This document shows, one piece after another, positions 55,004 to 64,000 of a DNA stretch of 64,000 nt; within the stretch, counting starts at the first letter, position 1; each line of letters starts with the position of its first letter. Source of the stretch: Mycobacterium kubicae (lineage in GTDB: Bacteria > Actinomycetota > Actinomycetes > Mycobacteriales > Mycobacteriaceae); contig NZ_CP065047.1 in assembly GCF_015689175.1 (NCBI RefSeq), positions 1,302,001-1,366,000 on the forward strand, read 5' to 3'. The notes below the pieces were generated by a model. It was not told the DNA's origin, did no database searches, and saw only the letters and a list, made by a program, of their open reading frames with translations. The position numbers and the translations under genes were made by a program.

Positions 55004-56401
55004 ATGTCTTGGCCCGCCGCGGCTATCCACCGTGTCATCAAGGCGTATGACGTTCGCGGACTCGTCGGTGAGGAGATCACCGAACCGCTGGTAAACGACG
55101 TCGGCGCGGCGTTCGCCGGGCTCATGCGCGGCGAAGACGCAAGCCAGGTGGTCATCGGTCACGACATGCGCGACAGCTCCCCGGCGCTGGCCGCGGCGTT
55201 TGCGGCCGGGGTCACCGGCCAGGGGCTCGACGTGGTGCGCATCGGTTTGGCGTCGACCGACCAGCTCTACTTCGCTTCCGGGTTGCTCGACTGCCCCGGC
55301 GCGATGTTCACCGCCAGCCACAACCCGGCGGCCTACAACGGCATCAAACTGTGCCGGGCCGGCGCCAAACCGGTCGGCGCCGACACGGGATTGAAGACCA
55401 TCAGCGACGCCCTGATCGCCGGGGTTCCCGGGTTCGACGGGCCGGCGGGAAACATCACCGACAAGGACGTGCTGGCCGAGTACGGCGACTTCCTGCGATC
55501 GCTGGTGAACACCACCGACTTGCGGCCGCTGCGGGTGGCGGTGGACGCGGGCAACGGCATGGCCGGTCACACCGCGCCGGCGGTACTGGGCGCGATCGAG
55601 TCGATCACCTTGTTGCCGTTGTATTTCGAGCTCGATGGAGCTTTCCCCAATCACGAAGCCAATCCGCTGGACCCGGCGAACCTGGTCGACCTGCAGGCCT
55701 ATGTGCGCGACACCAATGCCGACATCGGCCTGGCGTTCGACGGCGACGCCGACCGGTGCTTCGTGGTCGACGAGCGGGGCCAGCCGGTATCGCCGTCGAC
55801 GGTCACCAGCCTGGTGGCCGCGCGGGAGTTGCAGCGCGAGATCGGCGCCACGGTCATCCACAACGTGATCACCTCGCGTGCGGTGCCCGAACTGGTCGCC
55901 GAGCGCGGCGGCACCCCGTTGCGCTCACGCGTAGGACACTCCTATATCAAGGCGATGATGGCCGACAGCGGCGCCATCTTCGGCGGCGAACACTCCGCGC
56001 ACTATTACTTCCGGGACTTCTGGGGCGCCGATTCCGGCATGCTGGCCGCCCTGTACGTCCTGGCCGCCCTCGGCGAACAGGACCGGCCGCTGTCCGAGCT
56101 GACCGCGGACTACCAACGCTATGAGTCGTCCGGGGAAATCAACTTCACCGTGGCCGACGCATCGGCCTGCGTGGAAAGCGTGCTGAAGTCGTTCGGCAGC
56201 CGCATCCACTCCATCGACCACCTGGACGGCGTCACGGTCGACCTGGGCGACGGCAGCTGGTTCAACCTGCGCAGCTCCAACACCGAGCCGTTGCTGCGGC
56301 TCAACGTCGAGGGCCGCAGCACCGAAGATGTCGACACCGTCGTGCAACACGTCAGCGCGGAAATCGCGGCCCATACAACGCAGGAGAAGGGCGGACCATG
56401 A
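55004..56401 (+). CDS. manB: Phosphomannomutase ManB (Rv3257c homologue)
   Basis: A 465-residue alpha-D-phosphohexomutase converting mannose-6-phosphate to mannose-1-phosphate. Phosphoserine Ser105 in TASHNPAAYNG, metal loop DGDADR (246-251) and a late RSSNTEPLLRLNVEG phosphate loop are present. AGGAG lies 9 nt before ATG 55004. It overlaps the next gene (ATGA) and supplies Mpg1 with substrate. Confidence 0.92.
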   Translation: MSWPAAAIHRVIKAYDVRGLVGEEITEPLVNDVGAAFAGLMRGEDASQVVIGHDMRDSSPALAAAFAAGVTGQGLDVVRIGLASTDQLYFASGLLDCPGAMFTASHNPAAYNGIKLCRAGAKPVGADTGLKTISDALIAGVPGFDGPAGNITDKDVLAEYGDFLRSLVNTTDLRPLRVAVDAGNGMAGHTAPAVLGAIESITLLPLYFELDGAFPNHEANPLDPANLVDLQAYVRDTNADIGLAFDGDADRCFVVDERGQPVSPSTVTSLVAARELQREIGATVIHNVITSRAVPELVAERGGTPLRSRVGHSYIKAMMADSGAIFGGEHSAHYYFRDFWGADSGMLAALYVLAALGEQDRPLSELTADYQRYESSGEINFTVADASACVESVLKSFGSRIHSIDHLDGVTVDLGDGSWFNLRSSNTEPLLRLNVEGRSTEDVDTVVQHVSAEIAAHTTQEKGGP

Positions 56402-57498
56402 GCGCCACCCAGGTCATCGACTTCGAAGACACCGATGGCCTGATCGCCGCCGACCGGGACGCACTGCTGCGGTCGGCGTCCATGGCCGGCGCGCAGGTGC
56501 GTGCGGTCGCCGCAGCCGCCGACGAGGGCGACCTGGACTTGCTGCGCAGCGACGAGCGTCCGCGCACCATCATCTGGGTGGCTACGCGAGGCGCGGCCGA
56601 GACCGCCGGGACCATGCTCGCCGCGACCCTGAGCGGCGCGGCCGCGGAGCCCATCGCGGTGGCCACCGAAGCGCCGGCGTGGGTGGGGCCGCTGGACGTG
56701 TTGATCGTCGCCGGAGACGACCCCGGTGACCCAGGGCTGATCGCGGCGGCGGCGACCGGAGTGCGCAGGGGCGCAAGGGTTTTGGTGGTGGCGCCTTATG
56801 AGGGTCCGCTGCGGGACTCCACGGCCGGGCGGGTCGCGGCGCTGCCCCCGCGGCTGTTGGTCCGCGACGAGTTCGGGTTATGCCGCTACTTGGCCGCGGG
56901 GTTGGCGGCCATGCGAACCGTCGACCCGAGGCTGCCCATCGATCTGGCGGCCCTAGCCGACGAACTCGACGCCGAGGTGCTGCGCAACAGCGCGGGCCGG
57001 GATGTGTTCACCAATCCGGCCAAGACCCTGGCCGCCCGCATATCCGACCATCAGGTCGCACTGGTGGGTGACAACGCGGCCACCGTGGCGCTGGCCCGGC
57101 ACGGCAGTTCGGTCCTGCTGCGCATTGCCCACCAGGCCACCGCCGCGGCCGGACTGGCCGACGCCGTGGTGGCGCTGCGAGACCGGCCGGCCGCCGGTCT
57201 TCCCGACGCGGCCGAGGGCCTGTTCCACGACGAAGAGCTCGACGGTCCGCTGCCGCAGCGGCTGCGGGTGTTGGCGCTGACGCTGGCCGAAGAGCGCACG
57301 GTGGTCAGCGCCCGCGTCGCCGGGCTCGACGACGTCGTCCTGGTCTCGGCCCACGACGTGCCCGATGCGGCCGAGGGACTCGACGCCACGGCGGCGCCGG
57401 TGGCGCCGGGGGGCGCCGGACGCACCGAACAGCAACTGGCAGTATTGGCCGTTCGGCTGGAGATGGCCGCCGTTTATCTGCGATTGGTCCGGGGATAG
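56398..57498 (+). CDS. TobH-like SIS/phosphomannose-isomerase-related protein (Rv3256c homologue)
   Basis: A 366-residue protein. A SIS-like sugar-phosphate fold is suggested by VLIVAGDDPGDPGLI and DNAATVALARHG, resembling parts of bifunctional phosphoglucose/phosphomannose isomerases and the TobH family. Catalytic role not established. It overlaps the ManB stop as ATGA and precedes manA by 7 bp, so a regulatory or accessory function in mannose metabolism is reasonable. Confidence 0.7.
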   Translation: MSATQVIDFEDTDGLIAADRDALLRSASMAGAQVRAVAAAADEGDLDLLRSDERPRTIIWVATRGAAETAGTMLAATLSGAAAEPIAVATEAPAWVGPLDVLIVAGDDPGDPGLIAAAATGVRRGARVLVVAPYEGPLRDSTAGRVAALPPRLLVRDEFGLCRYLAAGLAAMRTVDPRLPIDLAALADELDAEVLRNSAGRDVFTNPAKTLAARISDHQVALVGDNAATVALARHGSSVLLRIAHQATAAAGLADAVVALRDRPAAGLPDAAEGLFHDEELDGPLPQRLRVLALTLAEERTVVSARVAGLDDVVLVSAHDVPDAAEGLDATAAPVAPGGAGRTEQQLAVLAVRLEMAAVYLRLVRG

Positions 57499-57505
57499 AG
57501 AGACC

Positions 57506-58732
57506 GTGGAACTGCTGCGGGGAGCGTTACGCACGTACGCGTGGGGGTCGCGTACCGCCATCGCCGAGTTCACCGGACGGCAGGTCCCCGCGGCGCACCC
57601 GGAGGCGGAACTGTGGTTCGGCGCGCACCCGGGTGACCCCGCCTACTTGGCGACCCCCGACGGTGAAAAGTCTTTGCTGGAGGCGTTGGTCGCCGACCCA
57701 GAGGGGCAGCTGGGCTCCGGCGCGCGCGCGCGTTTCGGTGACGTGCTGCCGTTTCTGGTCAAGGTGCTGGCCGCGGACGAGCCGCTGTCGTTGCAGGCCC
57801 ATCCCAGCGCCGAACAGGCCGTCGAAGGGTACTTGCGCGAAGAGCGCCTTGGCATTCCGGTCAACTCTCCGATCCGCAACTACCGCGACACCAGTCACAA
57901 GCCGGAGCTGCTGGTGGCGCTGCAACCGTTCGAGGCGCTGGCCGGGTTTCGTCACGCGGCCCGCACGGCGGAGCTGTTGCGGGCGCTCAACGTCTCCGAC
58001 CTCGACCCGTTCATCGGGTTGCTGAGCGATCAGTCCGACGCCGACGGACTGCGCGCGCTGTTCACCACCTGGATCACCGCCCCGCAGCCCGACATCGACG
58101 TGCTGGTGCCCGCCGTCCTCGACGGCGCCATCGGGTACATCAGCTCGGGCGCCACCGAATTCGCCGGTGAAGTCAAGACGGTCCTCGAACTCGGCGAACG
58201 CTATCCCGGCGACGCCGGCGTGCTGGCCGCGCTATTACTCAACCGCATCACGCTGGCCCCCGGGGAGGGGATCTTCCTCCCGGCCGGCAACCTGCACACT
58301 TATCTGCGCGGCTTCGCGGTGGAAGTGATGGCCAACTCCGACAACGTGTTACGTGGCGGACTGACCCCCAAACACGTCGACGTGCCCGAACTGTTGCGGG
58401 TGCTGGACTTCACCCCCACCGCCGAATCGCAGCTGCGGGCGCCGATCGTGCGCGACGGGCTGGGCCTGGTGTACGACACCCCGGCCGTGGAGTTCGCGGT
58501 GGCACAGCTGGTGCTCGACGGCGAGCACCTGGGCCACGAGGTCGACGCGCCCTGCCGTCACGACGGCCCGCAGATCCTGCTGTGCACCGAGGGCTCCACG
58601 ACGGTGTGTGGCAAGTCCGGCTCGGTCACGCTCGAGCGGGGCGCCGCGGCCTGGGTGTCCGCCGACGACTGCCCGATCCGGCTGAGGGCGCAGGAACCCG
58701 CGACGTTGTTCCGGGCTACGGTCGGCTTGTAA
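57506..58732 (+). CDS. manA: Mannose-6-phosphate isomerase ManA
   Basis: A 408-residue type I phosphomannose isomerase that links fructose-6-phosphate to mannose-6-phosphate. Zinc ligands are in QAHPSAEQ and in the Glu/His of SHKPELL, and the PAGNLHTYLRGFAVEVMANS segment matches the family. GTG 57506 gives the 408-residue length I recall for the homologue. Last gene of manB-TobH-manA. Its 3' end overlaps the convergent FAD protein by 17 bp. Confidence 0.92.
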   Translation: MELLRGALRTYAWGSRTAIAEFTGRQVPAAHPEAELWFGAHPGDPAYLATPDGEKSLLEALVADPEGQLGSGARARFGDVLPFLVKVLAADEPLSLQAHPSAEQAVEGYLREERLGIPVNSPIRNYRDTSHKPELLVALQPFEALAGFRHAARTAELLRALNVSDLDPFIGLLSDQSDADGLRALFTTWITAPQPDIDVLVPAVLDGAIGYISSGATEFAGEVKTVLELGERYPGDAGVLAALLLNRITLAPGEGIFLPAGNLHTYLRGFAVEVMANSDNVLRGGLTPKHVDVPELLRVLDFTPTAESQLRAPIVRDGLGLVYDTPAVEFAVAQLVLDGEHLGHEVDAPCRHDGPQILLCTEGSTTVCGKSGSVTLERGAAAWVSADDCPIRLRAQEPATLFRATVGL

Positions 58733-60134
58733 CCGCTCGGCGCTCTTCGGTGTGCCCGCGCAGCTCGCGGCGCTCTTTGAGCCACAGCCGCATGTTGTGG
58801 GCGATGGTGCGACCGACGATGCGCGGCGGCGGAATCATGTACAGGCTGTCGAGCAGGGAGAACCGGCGCAAAAACCATTCGGCCAGCACCGGTTCGGTCT
58901 CGGCCGCGCCGAGGAATTGGTCGAACAGTGCGCCCGACGGCCGCCACCACCACGGGATGGGCCCGGTCTCGGCGTGGTGGAAGGTGATGTCGCCGATGGC
59001 GTTCATCATCCACACCGGATAGGTGGTCTTCGCGGTGAGCCGAGCCAGTTCGGTGGCCAGATCTTTGTCGGTGGCTTCCAGCGCCTTGCGCAGATGACCC
59101 GCCTGCAACGACGTCATGGTCATGCCCTGCCCGAACGTCGGGTTGAAGCTGGCCACCGCGTCACCGAACGGCACGATGCCGCCGGGGAACCGCTTGAGCT
59201 TGTGATAGCGGCGCCACCTGCTCGCCGGGAAGGCGTGATATGCCGGTTCGCCGATGGGAGTGGCTTTCGCCAGCGCCTCGTTGAAGTGGGCGGGCAGCAG
59301 TTCCTCGGCCAGCGCGAGCATCTCGGGGAAGGTCCGCGGGGGTTTGGCGTTGGCCACCCCGAACGTGGTCAGCACCCAGGTGCCGTCTTCGTAGTGCAGC
59401 ATGCCCAACCCCAGTGACTGGTCGTGCGACGCCCCGGCGACCACCACCTTCTCCCGCAGCGTGCCCTCGGGCAGCCGGAACTGATGGGTGGCGTAGTGGA
59501 TGCCGATGTCGATGATCGCCTCCGGCGCGCGCGGGTAGCCCCACTGCTCGAGCCACACCGGCAACCGGGTGCCGCGCCCGGCCGCGTCGACCACCAGGTC
59601 GGCGGCGACGAACTCCGGCTCCCCACCCGGGCCGTCGGCCGGGGGATCGAGCAGCACGCCCGTCACCTTGCGCTGAGCGCGGTCGTACCGCGGCTCGAAC
59701 ACGTTGCGCTGCACGATCTCGACGTTGTCGATGTCACGGACCCGGCGCCGGATCTGCCACTCCAGGTGCGGCCGGCTGGGCACGTAGGCGGTGAACTCGT
59801 CGCGCAAGGTATGACCGGTGCCCAGCACATGGCCCGCGGCGCCCAGATGGATGCAGTCGGGCCGGTTTTCCAGCATCGGCACACCGGCGGCCACCATGTC
59901 GTCCAGCAACCCGGGGAAGTGGCTTTCGAACTCGTTGGCCCCGCGCGCCATCAGCATGTGCAGGTGCCGGTCCTGGGGGACCGTGGCGCGGTTGGCCGGC
60001 GCGCTGGGCAGGTTGTCCCGCTCGTAAACCGTTACCCGGTCGAAAAAGTCGGAAAGGACCCGTGCGGCGCACAAGCCGGCGATGCTGCCGCCGATGACTA
60101 CCGCGTGGTCTCTGTCTTGAACGCTCCCCCGCAT
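58716..60134 (-). CDS. FAD-dependent oxidoreductase (monooxygenase-like; Rv3254 homologue)
   Basis: A 472-residue flavoprotein of the geranylgeranyl-reductase/aromatic-hydroxylase clan. The N-terminal dinucleotide fold VVIGGSIAGLCAARVL (GxSxxG variant) and the FGDAVASFNPTFGQGM segment that binds the FAD ribityl are intact. Substrate unknown. No signal peptide. It is convergent with manA, and divergent from the permease, 64 bp away. Confidence 0.85.
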   Translation of the reverse strand: MRGSVQDRDHAVVIGGSIAGLCAARVLSDFFDRVTVYERDNLPSAPANRATVPQDRHLHMLMARGANEFESHFPGLLDDMVAAGVPMLENRPDCIHLGAAGHVLGTGHTLRDEFTAYVPSRPHLEWQIRRRVRDIDNVEIVQRNVFEPRYDRAQRKVTGVLLDPPADGPGGEPEFVAADLVVDAAGRGTRLPVWLEQWGYPRAPEAIIDIGIHYATHQFRLPEGTLREKVVVAGASHDQSLGLGMLHYEDGTWVLTTFGVANAKPPRTFPEMLALAEELLPAHFNEALAKATPIGEPAYHAFPASRWRRYHKLKRFPGGIVPFGDAVASFNPTFGQGMTMTSLQAGHLRKALEATDKDLATELARLTAKTTYPVWMMNAIGDITFHHAETGPIPWWWRPSGALFDQFLGAAETEPVLAEWFLRRFSLLDSLYMIPPPRIVGRTIAHNMRLWLKERRELRGHTEERRAVTSRP

Positions 60135-60198
60135 TCCCGCAGACTACCCACTACTGTGCTGGTCCAGCGGGTGACCCACGACAACAGGGACGGTTGAC

Positions 60199-61674
60199 AT
60201 GGCCGGTCGATGGCGCATCAAGTCGGTGGAACAGTCGATCGCCGACACCGATGAGCCCACCACCCGACTGCGCAAGGAGCTCACCTGGTGGGACCTGATG
60301 GTGTTCGGCGTCTCGGTGGTGATCGGCGCGGGCATCTTCACCGTCACCGCGTCGACGACCGGCGACATCACCGGCCCGGCGATCTGGATCTCGTTTCTGA
60401 TCGCCGCGGCCACCTGCGCGCTGGCGGCACTGTGTTACGCCGAATTCGCCTCCACCCTGCCGGTCGCCGGCAGCGCCTACACCTTTTCCTACGCCACCTT
60501 CGGCGAGCTCCTGGCCTGGATCATCGGCTGGAACCTGGTGCTGGAACTGGCGGTCGGGGCCGCGGTGGTCGCCAAGGGCTGGTCCAGCTACTTGGGCACC
60601 GTGTTCGGGTTCGGCGGAGCCACCGCGCGTTTCGGGTCGTTTCAGCTGGACTGGGGCGCGCTGGTGATCGTCGCCGCGGTGGCGGTGCTGCTGGCGCTGG
60701 GCACCAAGCTGTCGTCGCGGTTTTCCGCCGTCGTCACCGCCATCAAGGTGTCGGTCGTTTTCTTGGTGGTGATCGTCGGCGCGTTCTACGTCAAGGCGGC
60801 CAACTACTCACCGTTCATTCCCAAGCCGCAGGCCGAGCAGGAGGGCAGCGGCGTGGACCAGTCGGTGCTGTCGCTGGTCACCGGCGCCGGCGGCAGCCAC
60901 TACGGCTGGTACGGCGTGCTGGCGGGTGCATCGATCGTGTTCTTCGCGTTCATCGGGTTCGACATCGTCGCCACCATGGCCGAGGAGACCAAGTACCCCC
61001 AGCGCGACGTCCCGCGCGGCATCCTGGCTTCCTTGGGCGTCGTCACCCTGCTCTACGTGGCGGTGTCGGTGGTGCTCTCGGGCATGGTGTCCTACACGCA
61101 ACTGCGGACCGGCGCCGGCGGCGGGCAGGCCAACCTGGCCACCGCGTTCTCGGCCAACGGGGTGCACTGGGCCAGCGGCATCATCTCGGTCGGCGCGCTG
61201 GCCGGGCTGACCACCGTGGTGATGGTGCTGATGCTCGGGCAGTGCCGGGTGTTGTTCGCGATGGCGCGCGACGGCCTGCTGCCGCGGCAGTTGGCCAAGA
61301 CCGGGTCGCGGGGCACCCCGGTGCGGATCACCGTGCTGGTCGCGGTGGTCATCGCCGCGACCGCGTCGGTGTTCCCGATCACCAAACTCGAGGAAATGGT
61401 CAACGTCGGGACGCTGTTTGCCTTCGTGCTGGTCTCGGCCGGGGTGATCGTGCTGCGCCGCAGCCGCCCGGACCTGGAGCGCGGGTTCCGCGCGCCGTGG
61501 GTTCCGGCACTCCCGATCGCCTCGGTGTGCGCGTGTCTGTGGCTGATGCTGAACCTGACCGCCCTGACCTGGATCAGGTTCGCGGTCTGGCTGGTGCTCG
61601 GCGCCGCCATCTACTTCGGGTACGGCCGGCGCCATTCGGTGCAGGGCCGCCGGGAAGCCGGCGCCCAAATCTAG
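60199..61674 (+). CDS. APC-superfamily cationic amino-acid permease (Rv3253c homologue)
   Basis: A 491-residue permease with twelve or more predicted helices. The N-terminal helix GAGIFTVTAS and YAEFASTLPVAGSAY are APC hallmarks; FFAFIGFDIVATMAEETK is typical of the cationic amino-acid transporter subgroup. It would take up amino acids by proton or sodium symport. Start ATG 60199. The alkane operon begins about 100 bp after. Confidence 0.88.
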   Translation: MAGRWRIKSVEQSIADTDEPTTRLRKELTWWDLMVFGVSVVIGAGIFTVTASTTGDITGPAIWISFLIAAATCALAALCYAEFASTLPVAGSAYTFSYATFGELLAWIIGWNLVLELAVGAAVVAKGWSSYLGTVFGFGGATARFGSFQLDWGALVIVAAVAVLLALGTKLSSRFSAVVTAIKVSVVFLVVIVGAFYVKAANYSPFIPKPQAEQEGSGVDQSVLSLVTGAGGSHYGWYGVLAGASIVFFAFIGFDIVATMAEETKYPQRDVPRGILASLGVVTLLYVAVSVVLSGMVSYTQLRTGAGGGQANLATAFSANGVHWASGIISVGALAGLTTVVMVLMLGQCRVLFAMARDGLLPRQLAKTGSRGTPVRITVLVAVVIAATASVFPITKLEEMVNVGTLFAFVLVSAGVIVLRRSRPDLERGFRAPWVPALPIASVCACLWLMLNLTALTWIRFAVWLVLGAAIYFGYGRRHSVQGRREAGAQI

Positions 61675-61693
61675 CTCTGGTTTACAAAACAGC

Positions 61694-61713
61694 GTTTCGT
61701 GTCTAGACATGAG
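61694..61713 (+). promoter_or_regulatory. Palindrome in the alkB promoter, candidate AlkX operator
   Basis: Perfect palindrome TGTCTAGACA at 61700-61709, extended imperfectly on both sides, about 60 nt before alkB. The TetR-type repressor encoded at the operon end (AlkX) is reported to bind its own promoter; this is the best site I see. Not confirmed. Confidence 0.5.
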
Positions 61714-61772
61714 ACTCCGAGCGCGGTATTGTCCAAATCCAACGTGGTGTGACTCACAAGGAGGTTTGGCAT

Positions 61773-63011
61773 ATGACCACCCAGTACCAATCCGAACTCC
61801 CCGAGCTGCCCGCAGCACAGTGGCGCGACAAGAAGCGCCACCTGTGGCTGCTGGGCCTGATCGCCCCGACGGCGCTGTTCGTGATGCTGCCGATCATCTG
61901 GGCTATGAACCACCTGGGCTGGCACGCCGGCGCACAGGTGCCGCTGTGGATCGGCCCGATCCTGGTCTACGTCCTGCTGCCGCTGCTGGACCTGCGCTTC
62001 GGACCCGACGGCCAGAACCCGCCTGATGAGGTGATGGAGCGGCTGGAAAACGACAAGTACTACCGCTACTGCACCTACCTCTACATCCCCTTCCAGTACC
62101 TGAGCGTGCTGCTGGGCGCCTACCTGTTCACCGCGTCGGACCTGCACTGGCTGGGCTTCGACGGCGGACTGGGGTGGGCCGGCAAGCTCGGCCTGGCGCT
62201 GTCGGTCGGTGTGCTCGGCGGCGTCGGCATCAACACCGCGCACGAGATGGGCCACAAGAAGGACTCCCTGGAGCGCTGGCTGTCCAAGATCACGCTGGCG
62301 CAGACCTGCTACGGCCACTTCTACATCGAGCACAACCGCGGCCACCATGTCCGCGTCTCGACGCCGGAGGACCCCGCCTCGGCGCGCTTCGGGGAGACGT
62401 TCTGGGAGTTCCTGCCGCGCAGCGTCCTCGGCAGCCTGCGTTCTGCGGTCAAGCTGGAGGCGCAGCGCATCCGCCGCCAGGGCAACAGCCCGTGGCACCC
62501 CAAGACCTACCTGTCCAACGATGTGCTCAACGCGTGGGCCATGTCGCTGGTGCTGTGGGGCGCGTTGATCGCGGTGTTCGGGTGGGGCCTGCTGCCGTTC
62601 GTCGTCATCCAGGCGGTCTTCGGCTTCAGCCTGCTGGAAGCCGTCAACTACCTCGAGCACTACGGGCTGTTGCGGCAGAAGAACGCGAACGGCCGCTACG
62701 AGCGGTGCGCGCCGGTGCACAGCTGGAACTCCGACCACATCGTCACCAACCTGTTCCTCTACCACCTGCAGCGGCACAGCGACCACCACGCCAACCCCAC
62801 CCGGCGCTACCAGACGCTGCGCAGCATGGAAGGGTCGCCGAACCTGCCCAGCGGGTACGCGTCGATGATCTCGCTGACCTACTTCCCGCCGTTGTGGCGC
62901 AAGGTGATGGACCACCGGGTACTCGCGCACTACGACGGCGACATCACCAAGGTGAACGTGCAACCGCGGCTGCGGGAGAAGATGCTGGCTCGGTATGGCG
63001 GTGCCGCATGA
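61773..63011 (+). CDS. alkB: Transmembrane alkane 1-monooxygenase AlkB
   Basis: A 412-residue integral di-iron hydroxylase that oxidises n-alkanes to 1-alkanols. The His-box clusters are HEMGHK (from 157), EHNRGHH (186-192), NYLEHYGL and LQRHSDHH (from 332), all intact; six hydrophobic helices anchor it. Electrons come from rubredoxins, which follow. ATG 61773 is set by AAGGAGG at 61758-61764. The stop overlaps rubA (ATGA). Confidence 0.96.
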   Translation: MTTQYQSELPELPAAQWRDKKRHLWLLGLIAPTALFVMLPIIWAMNHLGWHAGAQVPLWIGPILVYVLLPLLDLRFGPDGQNPPDEVMERLENDKYYRYCTYLYIPFQYLSVLLGAYLFTASDLHWLGFDGGLGWAGKLGLALSVGVLGGVGINTAHEMGHKKDSLERWLSKITLAQTCYGHFYIEHNRGHHVRVSTPEDPASARFGETFWEFLPRSVLGSLRSAVKLEAQRIRRQGNSPWHPKTYLSNDVLNAWAMSLVLWGALIAVFGWGLLPFVVIQAVFGFSLLEAVNYLEHYGLLRQKNANGRYERCAPVHSWNSDHIVTNLFLYHLQRHSDHHANPTRRYQTLRSMEGSPNLPSGYASMISLTYFPPLWRKVMDHRVLAHYDGDITKVNVQPRLREKMLARYGGAA

Positions 63012-63196
63012 CGAGCCCGGCGTCAAACGCCTACCAGTGCCCTGTCTGCGACTACGTCTACGACGAGGCCAAAGGCGACGCCCGCGAAGGCTTCCCCCCG
63101 GGCACCGGATGGGACCAGATCCCCGAGGACTGGTGCTGCCCGGACTGCTCGGTGCGCGAAAAGGTCGATTTCCAACCGATAGGAGCGAGCAAATGA
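63008..63196 (+). CDS. rubA: Rubredoxin RubA
   Basis: A 62-residue rubredoxin; iron ligands Cys11, Cys14 (CPVC), Cys44 and Cys47 (CCPDC). It carries single electrons to AlkB. It starts at ATG 63008 on the alkB stop and overlaps rubB by 4 nt. Confidence 0.95.
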   Translation: MTSPASNAYQCPVCDYVYDEAKGDAREGFPPGTGWDQIPEDWCCPDCSVREKVDFQPIGASK

Positions 63197-63387
63197 GCGA
63201 CCAGGCCAACGACTACAAGCTGTACCAGTGCGTTCAGTGCGGCTTCGAATACGACGAGGCGCTGGGCTGGCCCGAAGACGGCATCGCGCCCGGCACCCGC
63301 TGGGACGACATCCCGGAGGACTGGAGCTGCCCGGACTGCGGCGCGGCCAAGTCCGACTTCATCATGGTCGAGGTGGCTCGGCCGTGA
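63193..63387 (+). CDS. rubB: Rubredoxin RubB
   Basis: A 64-residue second rubredoxin with ligands Cys13, Cys16 (CVQC), Cys46 and Cys49 (CPDC). It differs clearly from RubA outside the Cys knuckles; paired rubredoxins in alkane operons often differ in partner use. Overlaps both neighbours by 4 nt. Confidence 0.95.
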   Translation: MSDQANDYKLYQCVQCGFEYDEALGWPEDGIAPGTRWDDIPEDWSCPDCGAAKSDFIMVEVARP

Positions 63388-64000
63388 GCGCCTCGAACAC
63401 GACTATTGTCGCGCCTGTGAAGCGCATTCCTTACGCCGAGGCGTCGCGAGCCCTGCTCCGGGATTCGGTGCTGGATGCGATGCGCGACCTGCTGCTCACC
63501 CGCGACTGGTCGGCGATCACCCTGTCCGACGTCGCGCGCTCCGCGGGCATCAGCCGGCAGACCATCTACAACGAGTTCGGCTCCCGGCAGGGCCTGGCGC
63601 AGGGCTACGCACTGCGCCTGGCCGACCGCCTGGTCGACGAGGTGCATGCCGCCCTCGAGGCCAACGTCGGCAACATCTACCAATCCTTCCTGCAGGGGTT
63701 CCGGGCGTTCTTCACCGAGTCGGCGGCCGATCCGCTGGTGATCTCGCTGCTCACCGGCGTCGCCAAGCCGGACCTGCTGCAGCTCATCACCACCGACAGT
63801 GCGCCCATCATCACCCGCGCCTCGACCCGGCTGGCCACCGCTTTCACCCAGACCTGGGTGGCCACCAGCGACGACGACGCCAACGTGCTGTCGCGGGCGA
63901 TCGTGCGGCTGTGCCTGAGCTACGTGTCGATGCCGCCGGAGGCCGACCACGACGTCGCGGCGGACTTGGCCCGGTTGATGACGCCGTTCGCCGAGCGGCA
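63384..64000 (+). CDS. alkX: TetR-family regulator of the alkane operon, AlkX (cut by window edge)
   Basis: The first 205 codons are present. The N-terminal helix-turn-helix contains [20 protein letters not shown]; the rest is the ligand-binding part, expected to respond to alkane-derived fatty compounds. GTG 63384 overlaps the rubB stop (GTGA); GTG 63417 is a possible later start. It runs off the right edge only a few codons before the expected end (M. tuberculosis homologue about 211 residues). Probably represses alkB-rubA-rubB-alkX. Confidence 0.9.
   Translation, partial: MSASNTTIVAPVKRIPYAEASRALLRDSVLDAMRDLLLTRDWSAITLSDVARSAGISRQTIYNEFGSRQGLAQGYALRLADRLVDEVHAALEANVGNIYQSFLQGFRAFFTESAADPLVISLLTGVAKPDLLQLITTDSAPIITRASTRLATAFTQTWVATSDDDANVLSRAIVRLCLSYVSMPPEADHDVAADLARLMTPFAER

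Noticed and set aside
54323..55861. 512-codon minus-strand frame opposite DUF3499 and manB
   Set aside because: Antisense shadow with no family features; real coding frames on the plus strand have clear motifs.
1..64000. CRISPR arrays, tRNA genes or insertion sequences
   Set aside because: Read for regularly spaced repeats, cloverleaf ends and transposase motifs; none were convincing.

Overview
The window is high-GC chromosomal DNA from a Mycobacterium. WhiB2, a PPE protein, mycothiol/F420-type enzymes, arabinogalactan linkage genes, an acyl-CoA carboxylase operon and sigF with its anti-sigma factor all point there. From memory, gene order matches the M. tuberculosis H37Rv block from amiB1 (Rv3306c) down to the alkane-hydroxylase regulator (Rv3249c), in reverse orientation. 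The left edge cuts the start of deoD; the right edge cuts the alkX-type TetR gene. I did not assign a species. No rRNA, tRNA, CRISPR array, insertion sequence or complete prophage was seen.

Layout. 0-2.5 kb: deoD start and two M20 amidohydrolases (amiB1, amiA1). 2.5-3.6 kb: an AbiEi-like/DUF559 nuclease-like gene bracketed by two inverted copies of a ~67 bp palindromic element. 3.6-8.6 kb: glutamylcyclotransferase-like gene, lpdA, glpD2, pseudouridine synthase, small secreted protein; phoY1 is missing here. 8.8-12.2 kb: PstS-like lipoprotein, lone PPE protein (where atsB would be expected), lpqC. 12.2-18.2 kb: nei2, lhr and a TetR regulator. 18.4-21.4 kb: membrane protein, usfY, rsbW, sigF with two good SigF promoter matches, then a convergent STAS gene overlapping the sigF end; the lat/lrpA/pcd block is missing. 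21.6-27.9 kb: accA3, sufE-like, sseA, PPOX, maf, accE5, accD5, with birA divergent. 28.8-33.1 kb: PH-domain protein, GtrA, purK, purE, fadE25. 33.3-36.6 kb: receiver-PP2C phosphatase, CHASE3 histidine kinase and response regulator. 36.6-44.2 kb: SulP-carbonic anhydrase, CoA-transferase, two paralogous SAM methyltransferases around a membrane protein, a 3' remnant of ctpC, and an acyl-CoA-synthetase-like gene. 44.2-48.7 kb: lcp1, rmlD, wbbL, mpg1. 48.6-53.1 kb: Nudix, mamA, fbiB, fbiA. 53.4-58.7 kb: whiB2, metallopeptidase-like gene, DUF3499, manB, TobH-like gene, manA. 58.7-64 kb: FAD oxidoreductase, amino-acid permease, alkB-rubA-rubB-alkX.

How the genes work together. The rmlD-wbbL-lcp1 genes make and attach the rhamnose linker between arabinogalactan and peptidoglycan. 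mpg1-manB-manA supply GDP-mannose for glycolipids. The acc genes with birA form a biotin-dependent acyl-CoA carboxylase. fbiA/fbiB make F420. alkB with two rubredoxins hydroxylates alkanes. Two unusual signalling modules, a STAS gene next to sigF and a receiver-PP2C/kinase set 12 kb away, have the domain types of partner switching around SigF. That link is an inference.

The most unusual structures are the inverted-repeat-flanked nuclease-like gene, the variant STAS protein, the PP2C/kinase module, the PstS-PPE pair, and the ctpC deletion scar.
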